DNA of 64,000 bases, taken from Kribbella catacumbae DSM 19601. Its GTDB lineage: Bacteria > Actinomycetota > Actinomycetes > Propionibacteriales > Kribbellaceae. The notes beneath the pieces are model-generated. The model ran no database searches and had not been told where the DNA came from. It worked only from the letters and a program-made list of their open reading frames with translations. The translations under genes were made by a program, and so were the position numbers. The DNA lies in contig NZ_AQUZ01000034.1 in assembly GCF_000372465.1 (NCBI RefSeq), positions 31,455 to 95,454 on the forward strand, written 5' to 3'. Numbering within the stretch: the stretch's first letter is position 1; the number at the start of each line of letters is the position of its first letter. This document shows positions 33,317 to 41,886 of this stretch, piece by piece.

Positions 33317-33334
33317 CCCCTCAGCGCTGAAGGG
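33317..33334. promoter_or_regulatory. near-perfect palindrome upstream of the oligopeptide ABC operon
   Basis: CCCC-TCAGCGCTGA-AGGG reads the same on both strands except for one mismatched pair. It lies 33 bases before the first permease gene, inside the divergent region with the S9 peptidase. Confidence 0.5.
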
Positions 33335-33366
33335 CTCTCGGGCCTGTCGATGAGAAGGGAGCGTCG

Positions 33367-34350
33367 ATGACGAAGTACATCTTGCGCCGGATCCTCGGCT
33401 GGGCGTTGATGATCGTGCTGGCCACCAACCTCACCTACTTCCTGGCCTCGTCCTTCCTGGATCCGCGGGCCAACTACCTGCAACGTCGACCGCCGGTCCC
33501 GGAGTTCGCGGTCAATGCGAATCTGACCCGCTTCAACCTCAACGACCAGGAACCGCTGCTGCACCGGTGGTGGGACTGGATCTCCGCGATCGTGGTGCAC
33601 TGGAACTGGGGCGCCAGCCCAGAGGGCGCCTCGGTCAATGACCAGGTCGCCACCCGGATCTGGGTCAGCGCGGAATTCGTGCTCGGGGCAACCGTGCTCA
33701 CGACCTTGATCGGCGTCGCCCTCGGCGTCTTCACGGCATCCCGCCAGTACAAGGCCTCCGACCGGGTCCTGCAGCAGGTGTCGGTGGTGACGCTCAACAT
33801 CCCGACGCCGGTGATGGCGCTCGCCGCCGTGGTGGCCGGCATCGCACTGAACAACGCGCTCGGCCGGACCGTGCTGTTCGTGTCGGGGTCCGGAAGCGTT
33901 GGCACGCAAGGCTTCCTGCACGGTCTGCTTGACGGTCTGCAGCACCTGGTCCTGCCGACGGTCACCCTGGTCGTCACCGGCTATGCCGGCTATCACTTCC
34001 TGCAACGAGCGCTGCTACTCGACAACATCGGCGCTGATTACGTCCGAACGGCCCGAGCCAAGGGGTTGACCAAGGCGACCGCCATCCGACGCCACGCGCT
34101 GCCCACCTCGATCATCCCGGTGGCGACGTCCGTTGCCTTCTCGATCCCCGGCATCTTCACGGGTGCTGTGATCGCGGAGACGATCTTCGGCTGGGAGGGC
34201 ATGGGGCGCTACTTCGTCACCACCATCAGCAAGAACGATATCCACGGCGCCGTCGCCGTGGCCGCCTTCGGCGCCGTCGTCACCGCGATCGGAGCGGTGC
34301 TCTCCGATGTTGTCGTCGGCGCCCTCGACCCGCGAGTGAGGGTGAGCTGA
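33367..34350 (+). CDS. oligopeptide ABC transporter permease (DppB/OppB type)
   Basis: A 327-residue inner membrane permease, the first gene of the operon. It has the DppB-type N terminus MTKYILRRILGWALMIVLAT, a long first periplasmic loop, and the EAA-like loop YVRTARAKGLTKATAIRRHA that contacts the ATPase. Five or six helices follow, ending ALDPRVRVS. The gene is separated by one base from the second permease. It moves peptides inward together with the products of the next three genes. Confidence 0.93.
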   Translation: MTKYILRRILGWALMIVLATNLTYFLASSFLDPRANYLQRRPPVPEFAVNANLTRFNLNDQEPLLHRWWDWISAIVVHWNWGASPEGASVNDQVATRIWVSAEFVLGATVLTTLIGVALGVFTASRQYKASDRVLQQVSVVTLNIPTPVMALAAVVAGIALNNALGRTVLFVSGSGSVGTQGFLHGLLDGLQHLVLPTVTLVVTGYAGYHFLQRALLLDNIGADYVRTARAKGLTKATAIRRHALPTSIIPVATSVAFSIPGIFTGAVIAETIFGWEGMGRYFVTTISKNDIHGAVAVAAFGAVVTAIGAVLSDVVVGALDPRVRVS

Positions 34351-34351
34351 C

Positions 34352-35293
34352 GTGACCAACCAAGCCCTGCCCACCGAGGTTGCCGGCGACGGCGTCATGT
34401 CGACGATGGGCAACACCTTCGAGGCCCCGGCGCGGCGGGGTACCAGGAAGTGGCGCCTCTACTCCAAGCGGTTCCTGCGCAATCGGATGGCCGTCGTCGG
34501 TGTTCTCGTTTTCGTCTTGATCGCCTTGTTCGGCATCATCGGCGGTCACCTCGTGCCGTGGACCTACAGCGACGTGGATTTCCTTGCCATCGGCACCGGT
34601 CCCAGCCGTGAGCACTGGTTCGGCACCAACGGCTCCGGGAACGACCTGTACGCCCAGCTGGCGCACGGCATCCAGCGCTCGCTCACCATCGGTGTGCTGG
34701 TGTCCCTGTGCACCACAGCGGTCGCCGCGTTCGTCGGCTCCATCGCGGCCTACGTCGGGGGCCGTACCGAACGCATCGTGCTGGAAGTCATCCACTTCCT
34801 GCTCGTCGTCCCGAGTTTTCTCATCCTCGCCCTCGTGTCGAACAGCGTGAACGGCGACTGGCGGATGCTGATCGTTGTTCTGGTCCTTTTCGGATGGATG
34901 TACTACGCCCGCGTCGTGTGGACGATGGCGATGTCGCTGCGCGAACGCGAGTACGTCGCGGCCGCCCGCTACATGGGGCTCGGGCCCGCCGCCGTGGTGT
35001 TGCGTCACATCGTGCCCAACATCGGCTCCATGCTGACCATCCACTTCACCCTCGGCGTCGTCACAACCATCCAGGCCGAGACCGGACTGTCGTTCCTCGG
35101 GTTCGGCGTCAAGACGCCTGACGTGTCACTCGGAGCCCTCATCGGTGACGGCAGTTCACAGCTCTACAGCGCTCCGTGGCAGTTCTGGTTCCCTGCCGTG
35201 ACGCTGACCCTGCTCACCGTCTCGATGGCCTTCGTCGCGGACGGGCTCCGCGACGCACTGGACCCCAACTCGCAGGCCGGAGGCCACGCTTGA
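34352..35293 (+). CDS. oligopeptide ABC transporter permease (DppC/OppC type)
   Basis: A 313-residue partner permease. It has the OppC-type N-terminal helix after RFLRNRMAVVGVLVFVLIAL, the signature HWFGTNGSGNDLYAQLAHGI, and the EAA loop YVAAARYMGLGPAAVVLRHI with VPNIGS. The end is FVADGLRDALDPNSQ. GTG 34352 starts one base after the DppB stop, and the stop overlaps the ATPase start (TGATG), so the operon is translationally coupled. Confidence 0.93.
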   Translation: MTNQALPTEVAGDGVMSTMGNTFEAPARRGTRKWRLYSKRFLRNRMAVVGVLVFVLIALFGIIGGHLVPWTYSDVDFLAIGTGPSREHWFGTNGSGNDLYAQLAHGIQRSLTIGVLVSLCTTAVAAFVGSIAAYVGGRTERIVLEVIHFLLVVPSFLILALVSNSVNGDWRMLIVVLVLFGWMYYARVVWTMAMSLREREYVAAARYMGLGPAAVVLRHIVPNIGSMLTIHFTLGVVTTIQAETGLSFLGFGVKTPDVSLGALIGDGSSQLYSAPWQFWFPAVTLTLLTVSMAFVADGLRDALDPNSQAGGHA

Positions 35294-37398
35294 TGCCCAC
35301 AACTCCGGCGGTCACCCGTTCCACCGTCCCCAGCGACAGCCATCTCCGCGGCACCCCCCTGCTGCGGGTTGAAGATCTCAAGGTGTCCTTTCCGTCCGAG
35401 GCGGGCACCGTGGACGCAGTACGCGGCGTCTCCTTCGAGCTCCATCCAGGGCGCACACTCGGCATCGTCGGCGAGTCCGGCTCGGGCAAGTCGGTGACGG
35501 CCCTGTCGGTGATGGGACTTCTCCCGGACAGTGCTCGGGTGAGCGGGTCCATCCGCCTCCTGGACCGCGAGCTCGTCGGTCTCACCGACCGGCAGCTGTC
35601 ATCGGTGCGCGGTAACGACATCGCGATGGTCTTCCAAGACCCGCTCACCAGCCTGACCCCGGTGCACAGCATCGGCAAGCAACTCGTCGAGGCCATCCAG
35701 GTCCATCAGGACGTCGGCAAGATCCGTGCCTGGGAGCGCGGGGCCGAACTGCTCGATCTCGTCGGCATCCCGAACCCCGCGGTACTGATGAAATCCTACC
35801 CGCACGAGCTGTCCGGCGGGATGCGGCAGCGCGTCGTGATCGCCCTCGCCATCGCCAACGATCCGCAGGTGATCATCGCGGACGAGCCGACGACTGCCCT
35901 CGACGTCACCATCCAGGCGCAGGTATTGGAGCTGCTGAAGAAGGCCCAGGCGGAGACCGGCGCCGCGGTCATCATCGTCACCCACGACTTGGGCCTGGTG
36001 GCCGGCATGGCCGACGACGTCATGGTGATGTACGCCGGTCGGCCGGTGGAGCGCGCGACCGTGGATGAGCTCTTTCACCACCCGCGGATGCCCTACACGC
36101 TCGGCCTGCTCGGCGCGGTTCCCCGCCCTGACGACCGGTCGGGTGCTCCCCTGGTACCCATCGCCGGCCATCCGCCCCTGCTCATCGACCTTCCCGACCG
36201 GTGTCCCTTTGCTGCCCGCTGCCCAGTCGCGCTCGACAAGTGTCTGGACAACGAACCTGCCTTGCTGGAGGTACACGCCGGCCACGGAGCCGCCTGTGTC
36301 AGGAGCAACGAGATCGTCGACGGTGCCATCGATGGGGCGCCGGTCTTCCCACTGCCGGAGATCCCGCCGGGCGTGATGGCCAACGTGCCGCGGGAGCAGC
36401 GCAACTCGGTCTTGGTGGTGGAAGACCTGACCCGAGGATTCCCTCTCACCAAAGGCGCGGTACTCAAGCGGCGGATCGGTACGGTGCACGCCGTCAGCGG
36501 TGTCAGCTTCGACATTCGTGCCGGAGAGACCCTCGCCATCGTCGGGGAGTCGGGGTGCGGCAAGACGACGACGTTGTTGTCGATCATGGACCTGGCCAAG
36601 GACGCCGGTGGGCGGATCGAGTTCGAGGGGATCGATCTCTCGACAGCGAACAGGCGCGCCACCCGCGAGCTGCGCCGTCGGCTGCAGATCGTGTTCCAGG
36701 ATCCGATGGGCGCCCTGGATCCACGGTTCACCGTGAGCGAGATCATCAGCGAGCCGATCCGCGCCTTCGATCTTGCACCAGCCCGCGAGATCGACGGGCG
36801 AGTAGCCGAACTGATGGATCTCGTCGGCCTCGACCCGGCGCACGTGGACCGCTTCCCCGGCGCATTCTCCGGCGGCCAGCGGCAGCGTATCGGGATCGCT
36901 CGCGCACTCGCGTCGGAACCTTCCCTGCTCGTCCTCGACGAGCCCGTCTCGGCACTGGACGTGTCGATCCAGGCCGGCGTGATCAACCTCCTCGAGCGCG
37001 TGCAGCACCACCTCGGTCTGTCCTATCTGTTCGTCTCTCACGACCTCTCCGTGGTCCGGCACCTGGCCGACCGGGTGGCGGTCATGTACCTCGGCCGCTT
37101 CGTGGAGTACGGCGATGTCGACCAAGTGTTCGGCAGTCCTGTGCACCCCTACACCGAGGCGCTGCTATCGGCTGTCCCGGTTCCCGATCCTGCCGTGGAA
37201 CGGTCACGCCGCCGGATCCTGCTGTCCGGTGATCTTCCCCGCCCGACCGAGCAGCAGACCGGCTGCCCGTTCGCGAGCCGCTGTCCGCTCAAGCCGACCC
37301 TCAGCCAGGAGAAGCAGCAAAGGTGCACCACCGTGTCGCCTCAGCTGGAGGAGACGGCCGACGGGGTTGACCACCGCTATGCCTGCCTCCACCGCTGA
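35293..37398 (+). CDS. oligopeptide ABC transporter ATP-binding protein, DppD-DppF fusion
   Basis: A 701-residue protein with two complete nucleotide-binding domains in one chain. Domain 1 (about 20-350): Walker A GIVGESGSGKSVTALSVMGL, signature LSGGMRQRVVIALAIANDP, Walker B VIIADEPTTALDVT. Domain 2 (about 375-690): Walker A AIVGESGCGKTTTLLSI, signature FSGGQRQRIGIARALASEP, Walker B LLVLDEPVSALDVS. Each is followed by the Cys-containing oligopeptide C-terminal motif (CPFAARCPVALDKC and CPFASRCPLK). ATG 35293 overlaps the DppC stop. The fusion is a recognised actinobacterial arrangement that fixes a 1:1 ratio of the two ATPases. Confidence 0.95.
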   Translation: MPTTPAVTRSTVPSDSHLRGTPLLRVEDLKVSFPSEAGTVDAVRGVSFELHPGRTLGIVGESGSGKSVTALSVMGLLPDSARVSGSIRLLDRELVGLTDRQLSSVRGNDIAMVFQDPLTSLTPVHSIGKQLVEAIQVHQDVGKIRAWERGAELLDLVGIPNPAVLMKSYPHELSGGMRQRVVIALAIANDPQVIIADEPTTALDVTIQAQVLELLKKAQAETGAAVIIVTHDLGLVAGMADDVMVMYAGRPVERATVDELFHHPRMPYTLGLLGAVPRPDDRSGAPLVPIAGHPPLLIDLPDRCPFAARCPVALDKCLDNEPALLEVHAGHGAACVRSNEIVDGAIDGAPVFPLPEIPPGVMANVPREQRNSVLVVEDLTRGFPLTKGAVLKRRIGTVHAVSGVSFDIRAGETLAIVGESGCGKTTTLLSIMDLAKDAGGRIEFEGIDLSTANRRATRELRRRLQIVFQDPMGALDPRFTVSEIISEPIRAFDLAPAREIDGRVAELMDLVGLDPAHVDRFPGAFSGGQRQRIGIARALASEPSLLVLDEPVSALDVSIQAGVINLLERVQHHLGLSYLFVSHDLSVVRHLADRVAVMYLGRFVEYGDVDQVFGSPVHPYTEALLSAVPVPDPAVERSRRRILLSGDLPRPTEQQTGCPFASRCPLKPTLSQEKQQRCTTVSPQLEETADGVDHRYACLHR

Positions 37399-37452
37399 GA
37401 GCCCCACCCGCCGAGTCGGATCAGTCACGACCTCCACAGAAAGCACCTGACC

Positions 37453-39132
37453 ATGACGCTCAAGAACAAAGGGCTTGCCCTGGGGGCAGTCCTCGCCCTC
37501 ACCCTGACCGCGTGCTCTTCCACCAGTCCGACCGCCTCCGGCCCGAAGATCGACCGCGAAGGTCTGTCGGCGTCGGTGCAGTACAACCCCCAACCGCGCG
37601 AGAACCTCAAGGACGGCGGGACCCTGACCACCGCCAGCGGCGGCGCACCGGACCAGCTCAACCCCTTCCACGCCGACTACACGAGCGGGAGCGTCGAGCT
37701 CTTCAGGTGGTACAACGCGGACCTGAGCCTGATGTCACCCGACGGCAAGTGGTCTCCCAACCCCGACTACCTCACTGAGGTCAAGGACGAGCTCGTCAAC
37801 GGCAACCGGGTGATCACCTACACCATCAACCCCAAGGCAACCTTCAATGACGGGACGCCGATCGACTGGCGCGCGTTCGCGACGGTGTGGAAGGCCTCGA
37901 ACGGCAAGAACAAGGAGTACTCGGTCAACAGCACCGACGGTTACGACATCATCACCTCGGTCGAGCCCGGCAAGGACGCCAAGCAGGCCAAGGTGACCTA
38001 CTCCGGGCCGTGGGTGTGGTGGCAGGGCCAGTTCAACACGCTCCTGCACCCGAAGGTCGACAACCCGAAGATCTTCAACGAGGGCTACATCAACAGCCCC
38101 CATGACGAATGGGGCGCAGGGCCGTACCACGTCAAGTCGATCAGCAAGACCGACAAGACGGTCGTTTTCGAGCGCAACCCCAAGTGGTGGGGCAAGCCCG
38201 GCAAGCTGGATCAGCGCATCTTCCGCAACCTGGAGTCGACCGCCGCGATCAACGCCTTCCGCAACGGCGAGATCGATGCCGTCGACGCCAGCAGCAAGGA
38301 GCCGAACACCCAGGTGAAGACGATGCAGGGCATCGAGCTGCGTCAGTCGGCCGCGCTGAGCACCGGATTCGTCGCCCTCAACCCCGACTCGAAGACATTC
38401 GGCGATCCCAGCGTCCGCCAAGCCGTGGAGCGCGCCCTCGATCGCGAAACACTCCTGAAGATCAAGACGGAGGGGATGAACTACAGCGAGGACCTGCCCG
38501 GTTCGTTCGTCCTCTACCCGTTCCAGGAGGGCTACCGCGACAACCTGAAGGAGGCCGGAGTCAGCTACGACGAGGCCGGCGCCAACAAGTTGCTGGACGA
38601 GGCGGGCTGGACCAAGGGGCCGGACGGAATCCGCACCAAGGGTGGCGAGAAGCTCCACCTGGTCTGGCCGATCATCGGCGACTCCGCCGCGGTCAAGAAC
38701 GTCAGCGTCGCAGCGCAGGCGATGCTGAAGAAGGTCGGTGTCGAGCTCGAACTGCCGCAGCGCAAGGGATCCGAGTTCGCCGATATCCTGGCCAAGAAGG
38801 AGTACGACACGCTGTACCTCGGCTGGTCGACGGGCGGCCCCGACGAAGGCTTCTACCTGTTCTGCCAGTTCTACTGCTCCCCCGCCGCCGGCTACAGCGA
38901 TGCCAAGACGACCGTCGAGCTCGCCAAGTTGGCGAAGGAGATCGGCCAACTTCCGGACAAGCAGGAGCAGAAGGATCGCTTCAACGACCTCGAGGTCGAA
39001 GCACTCAAGAAGTACCAGGTGCTGCCGCTGTTCAACGGACCGAAGATCACCGCCGTCAAGACAGGTTTGGCGAACTACGGATCAGGGCTGTTCTTCCGGG
39101 GACCCCTCGAGGACATCGGCTGGCAGAAGTGA
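37453..39132 (+). CDS. oligopeptide ABC transporter substrate-binding lipoprotein (family 5)
   Basis: A 559-residue exported binding protein. It has a lipoprotein signal with lipobox LTAC at residues about 14-18. Family 5 features are GGTLTTASGGAPDQLNPFH, WSPNPDYLTEVKDELVNGNR, DGTPIDWRAFATVWKASNG, VDNPKIFNEGYINS, PYHVKSISKTDKTVVFERNP and DPSVRQAVERALDRE. It captures peptides outside the membrane and delivers them to the permeases. It is last in the operon, 54 bases after the ATPase gene, and convergent with the regulator gene. Confidence 0.94.
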   Translation: MTLKNKGLALGAVLALTLTACSSTSPTASGPKIDREGLSASVQYNPQPRENLKDGGTLTTASGGAPDQLNPFHADYTSGSVELFRWYNADLSLMSPDGKWSPNPDYLTEVKDELVNGNRVITYTINPKATFNDGTPIDWRAFATVWKASNGKNKEYSVNSTDGYDIITSVEPGKDAKQAKVTYSGPWVWWQGQFNTLLHPKVDNPKIFNEGYINSPHDEWGAGPYHVKSISKTDKTVVFERNPKWWGKPGKLDQRIFRNLESTAAINAFRNGEIDAVDASSKEPNTQVKTMQGIELRQSAALSTGFVALNPDSKTFGDPSVRQAVERALDRETLLKIKTEGMNYSEDLPGSFVLYPFQEGYRDNLKEAGVSYDEAGANKLLDEAGWTKGPDGIRTKGGEKLHLVWPIIGDSAAVKNVSVAAQAMLKKVGVELELPQRKGSEFADILAKKEYDTLYLGWSTGGPDEGFYLFCQFYCSPAAGYSDAKTTVELAKLAKEIGQLPDKQEQKDRFNDLEVEALKKYQVLPLFNGPKITAVKTGLANYGSGLFFRGPLEDIGWQK

Positions 39133-39145
39133 GCTGACGGCAGCG

Positions 39146-40126
39146 TCACAACCATCCGCGTCGCTGGGCCAGGAGGGCCAACTGGAAGCGGGTCGAGGCC
39201 CCCAGCCTGGCGCCGAGGATCTCGACCCGCCGGTAAAGCGTCCGGCGGCTGACCCCCAGTTCGTGGGCGATGGCCTCGTCCGAAACGCCACCGGCCAGCA
39301 GCGCAAGGAGCCGGCGGTCCTGGGCAAGCAGTCGCTGCGAATCCGCCTCTCGGTCGTGGAATGGCAGAGCTGCCCGCCAGATGTGCTCGAACAGCGCCTC
39401 CAGGGCCGTGAACAGGCCGCAGGGCTGGACGACGAGCATGGTGTTGAAGACGTCCACCTCCCGGATGGAGAAGGACACCATGGCTGCCGAGTCGTCGACG
39501 ATGATGAGCTTGACAGGGATCTCCGGCGCCACCCGGGCCTGCTCCCCCGCCTTGATGGACGGCTCGATGTCGTCATGCAGCTTGCCGGGATGAGTCAATG
39601 ACTCCCTGGAGTACACGATCCGTTGCTCGACTCCGCGGGTCAGGTTCTCGAACGCGTCCTGTACCGCCTCATGCGGATAGTACGGCGGTGAGTCCAGTTG
39701 CCGGATCCGGTGGCGGGCACTGGTGTACAGCTGCCTCATGCGCGGCCCGATGGCCGCGCCGGTCACCACTTCTACGAGGTTGTCGCTGCCGGTGGCCATC
39801 CGCTGGCGGCGAAACGCCTCGAAGGCACTGGTCACCGCGAGGCGGGACTCGTCGATCTCCGCCGTGCGGAGTCTGCCGAGGATCTCCAGGATGGCCTGCG
39901 GCGGGAGCGGCACGATGACACCGTCCGCCGCCTCCAGCGTGTTGACGAGGCCCGCATCGACGAGTTCCCGATGAGCCGCGGTCACGGCGTCCGCGGCCAG
40001 GCCGGTCCTCTTCGCCAGCTCTTCCAGTGATGCCGCTCCGCCGGCCAGCAGTACCTGGTAGGTCCGGGCCGCCTCGTTTCCGAGGCCCAACTGGCTGAGG
40101 GCTTCGGAGACATTCACTGCTGCCAT
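39146..40126 (-). CDS. TrmB-type N-terminal, LuxR-type C-terminal HTH transcriptional regulator
   Basis: About 326 residues from ATG 40126; the frame is open further, but MAAVNVSEALSQLGLGNEAA is the natural start. The N-terminal TrmB-like winged helix reads LGNEAARTYQVLLAGGAASL and VTAAHRELVDAGLVNTLEAA. The middle PLD/TrmB effector-like region contains RMRQLYTSARHRIRQLDSPP. The C-terminal LuxR-like HTH reads LAGGVSDEAIAHELGVSRRT and LYRRVEILGARLGASTRFQL. Streptomycetes have many of these, next to peptidase or secondary-metabolite genes. Placed between the oligopeptide importer and the M24 peptidase, it probably controls one or both; a strong inverted repeat lies in the divergent promoter. Confidence 0.83.
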   Translation of the reverse strand: MAAVNVSEALSQLGLGNEAARTYQVLLAGGAASLEELAKRTGLAADAVTAAHRELVDAGLVNTLEAADGVIVPLPPQAILEILGRLRTAEIDESRLAVTSAFEAFRRQRMATGSDNLVEVVTGAAIGPRMRQLYTSARHRIRQLDSPPYYPHEAVQDAFENLTRGVEQRIVYSRESLTHPGKLHDDIEPSIKAGEQARVAPEIPVKLIIVDDSAAMVSFSIREVDVFNTMLVVQPCGLFTALEALFEHIWRAALPFHDREADSQRLLAQDRRLLALLAGGVSDEAIAHELGVSRRTLYRRVEILGARLGASTRFQLALLAQRRGWL

Positions 40127-40180
40127 GGACGCAAACCTAACAATCCCTGCCCCGTGCGATACCACGTGACGTGCCTGCCG

Positions 40181-40207
40181 CCCAAGCGTGTCACTGTCAC
40201 GTTTGGG
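40181..40207. promoter_or_regulatory. inverted repeat between regulator and M24 peptidase genes
   Basis: Arms CCCAAGCGTG (40181-40190) and CACGTTTGGG (40198-40207) pair with a single mismatch around a 7-base spacer. It lies 36 bases before the peptidase start and 54 bases before the regulator start. Confidence 0.55.
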
Positions 40208-40242
40208 CACCATCTGGAGCGGTGCTGCCTCACGATGATCCC

Positions 40243-41742
40243 ATGCCGAACGAACGCGAGAGATTGGTCGAGAACAGAGCGCGTCCCACCACCGATGAAC
40301 TGCGCAGGTTCATCGCGCAGGACTGGGCTCCGCGTCCCACCGCGACGACCGGCCCCGCAGAGGTCGCACCGTACGCCGCGACGCGCCGCGAGACGCTGAG
40401 CAACCAGTTCGCGGGCCAGCGGTTGGTGGTCCCGGCAGGCGGACACAAGGTACGCAGCAACGACTCCGACTATGTCTTTCGCCCGCACTCGGCGTTCGCC
40501 CACCTCACCGGGCTCGGCGGTGACCGTGAGCCGGGCGCGATCCTCGTACTCGAGCCGCGCGAGCAAGGTGGTCACGAGGCCATCCTGTACTTCCGCCCGC
40601 TGGCCGGCCGGGACAGCGACGAGTTCTTCGCCGACACGCGGTACGGCGAATTCTGGGTCGGTGCTCGTCCCACGATCACCGACGTCGAGACAGAGCTCGG
40701 CCTGACCGCCCGCCACATCGACGAATTCGCCGACGCGATGGCCAAGGACGTCGGCCAGGTAACCCTGCGAGTGGTCCGCGACGCCGACCCCGACGTCACC
40801 GCACAGGTAGACGAGGCCAGGACCACGGTCGGCGCCGACCCGGGGAAGACCCTCGCAGTCGAGCGGGATGACGAGCTGTCCCACGCCCTCTCGACCCTGC
40901 GGATGGTCAAGGACGACTGGGAGATCGACCAGATGCGTCAGGCTGTCGCAGCGACGCATCGGGGCTTCGAGGCCGTCATCGCCGACCTTCCCGAGGCCGT
41001 CGCCAGGGGACGCGGGGAGCGCTGGGTCGAGGGAGTCTTCGGACTGCACGCCCGCCATCAAGGCAACGGCATCGGCTACGACTCGATCTGCGCCGCCGGT
41101 GACCACGCCACCACCATGCACTGGATCAAGAACACCGGCGACCTGCGCAAGGGCGACCTCATCCTGGTGGATGCAGGTGTCGAACTGGACTCTCTTTTCA
41201 CCGCCGACATCACCCGCACGCTACCCCTCAGCGGCGAGTTCAGCGCCGCGCAGCGTGAGATCTATGACGCCGTCTATGCCGCGCAGGAGGCCGGACTGGC
41301 CGCGGTGAAGCCTGGCAACAGGTTCTCCGACATCCACGCCGCGGCCATCCGGGTGATCGCCGAACACCTGTATGAGTGGGGTCTGCTGCCCGACGGCGTC
41401 GATGTGGAGGCCACTCTGGACGCGGACCGGGGCCAGTATCACCGACGGTGGATGGTGGCCGGAACCAGCCACCATCTCGGCATCGACGTGCACGACTGTG
41501 CGCTGGCCACCCGCGGCGACTACATGGACGCCGAACTCCAGCCAGGCATGATCCTCACGGTCGAACCCGGACTCTACTTCAAGGCCGACGATCTCCTTGC
41601 CCCTGAGCGGTTCCGAGGCATCGGCGTACGCATCGAGGACGACGTACTCGTCACCCCTGACGGCCACGAGAACCTGTCGGCCGCGATGCCCCGCACAGCT
41701 GCCGACGTCGAGAGGTGGATCCGCGACATCCAGGCGCGCTGA
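40243..41742 (+). CDS. M24 Xaa-Pro aminopeptidase (aminopeptidase P)
   Basis: A 499-residue enzyme with an N-terminal creatinase-like domain (about 60-190) and a C-terminal pita-bread domain. The dinuclear metal ligands are visible: Asp in ILVDAGVELDSLFTADITRT (two Asp), His in SHHLGIDVHDC, Glu in ILTVEPGLYF and Glu in GIGVRIEDDVLVT. It removes an N-terminal residue from peptides with Pro at position 2. ATG 40243 is used; the RBS is poor, and leaderless translation is possible since the inverted repeat lies close upstream. A second M24 enzyme at 56579 shares its architecture. Confidence 0.93.
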   Translation: MPNERERLVENRARPTTDELRRFIAQDWAPRPTATTGPAEVAPYAATRRETLSNQFAGQRLVVPAGGHKVRSNDSDYVFRPHSAFAHLTGLGGDREPGAILVLEPREQGGHEAILYFRPLAGRDSDEFFADTRYGEFWVGARPTITDVETELGLTARHIDEFADAMAKDVGQVTLRVVRDADPDVTAQVDEARTTVGADPGKTLAVERDDELSHALSTLRMVKDDWEIDQMRQAVAATHRGFEAVIADLPEAVARGRGERWVEGVFGLHARHQGNGIGYDSICAAGDHATTMHWIKNTGDLRKGDLILVDAGVELDSLFTADITRTLPLSGEFSAAQREIYDAVYAAQEAGLAAVKPGNRFSDIHAAAIRVIAEHLYEWGLLPDGVDVEATLDADRGQYHRRWMVAGTSHHLGIDVHDCALATRGDYMDAELQPGMILTVEPGLYFKADDLLAPERFRGIGVRIEDDVLVTPDGHENLSAAMPRTAADVERWIRDIQAR

Positions 41743-41826
41743 TAGCCAGAACCAAGGAGTTATGGGGGCATTCGCGAAAGCGGATGCGCACCCCCTTGTC
41801 CTGGATCGACGCTGGCTCCTATGGTC

Positions 41827-41842
41827 TCTTAAACGTTTAAGA
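41827..41842. promoter_or_regulatory. perfect 16-bp LacI-type operator
   Basis: TCTTAAACGTTTAAGA is a perfect palindrome with the central CG typical of LacI/GalR operators, an AT-rich island in GC-rich DNA. It lies 44 bases upstream of the lacI-family start and controls the whole sugar operon by inference. Confidence 0.75.
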
Positions 41843-41886
41843 CGCTCAGCCACAAGGCTTGGCGGACAGCTTGGAGGCAGGATCGG

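Noticed and set aside
35599..37146. 515-codon minus-strand frame within the ABC ATPase gene
   Set aside because: Antisense shadow: the sense strand has two complete sets of ATPase motifs.
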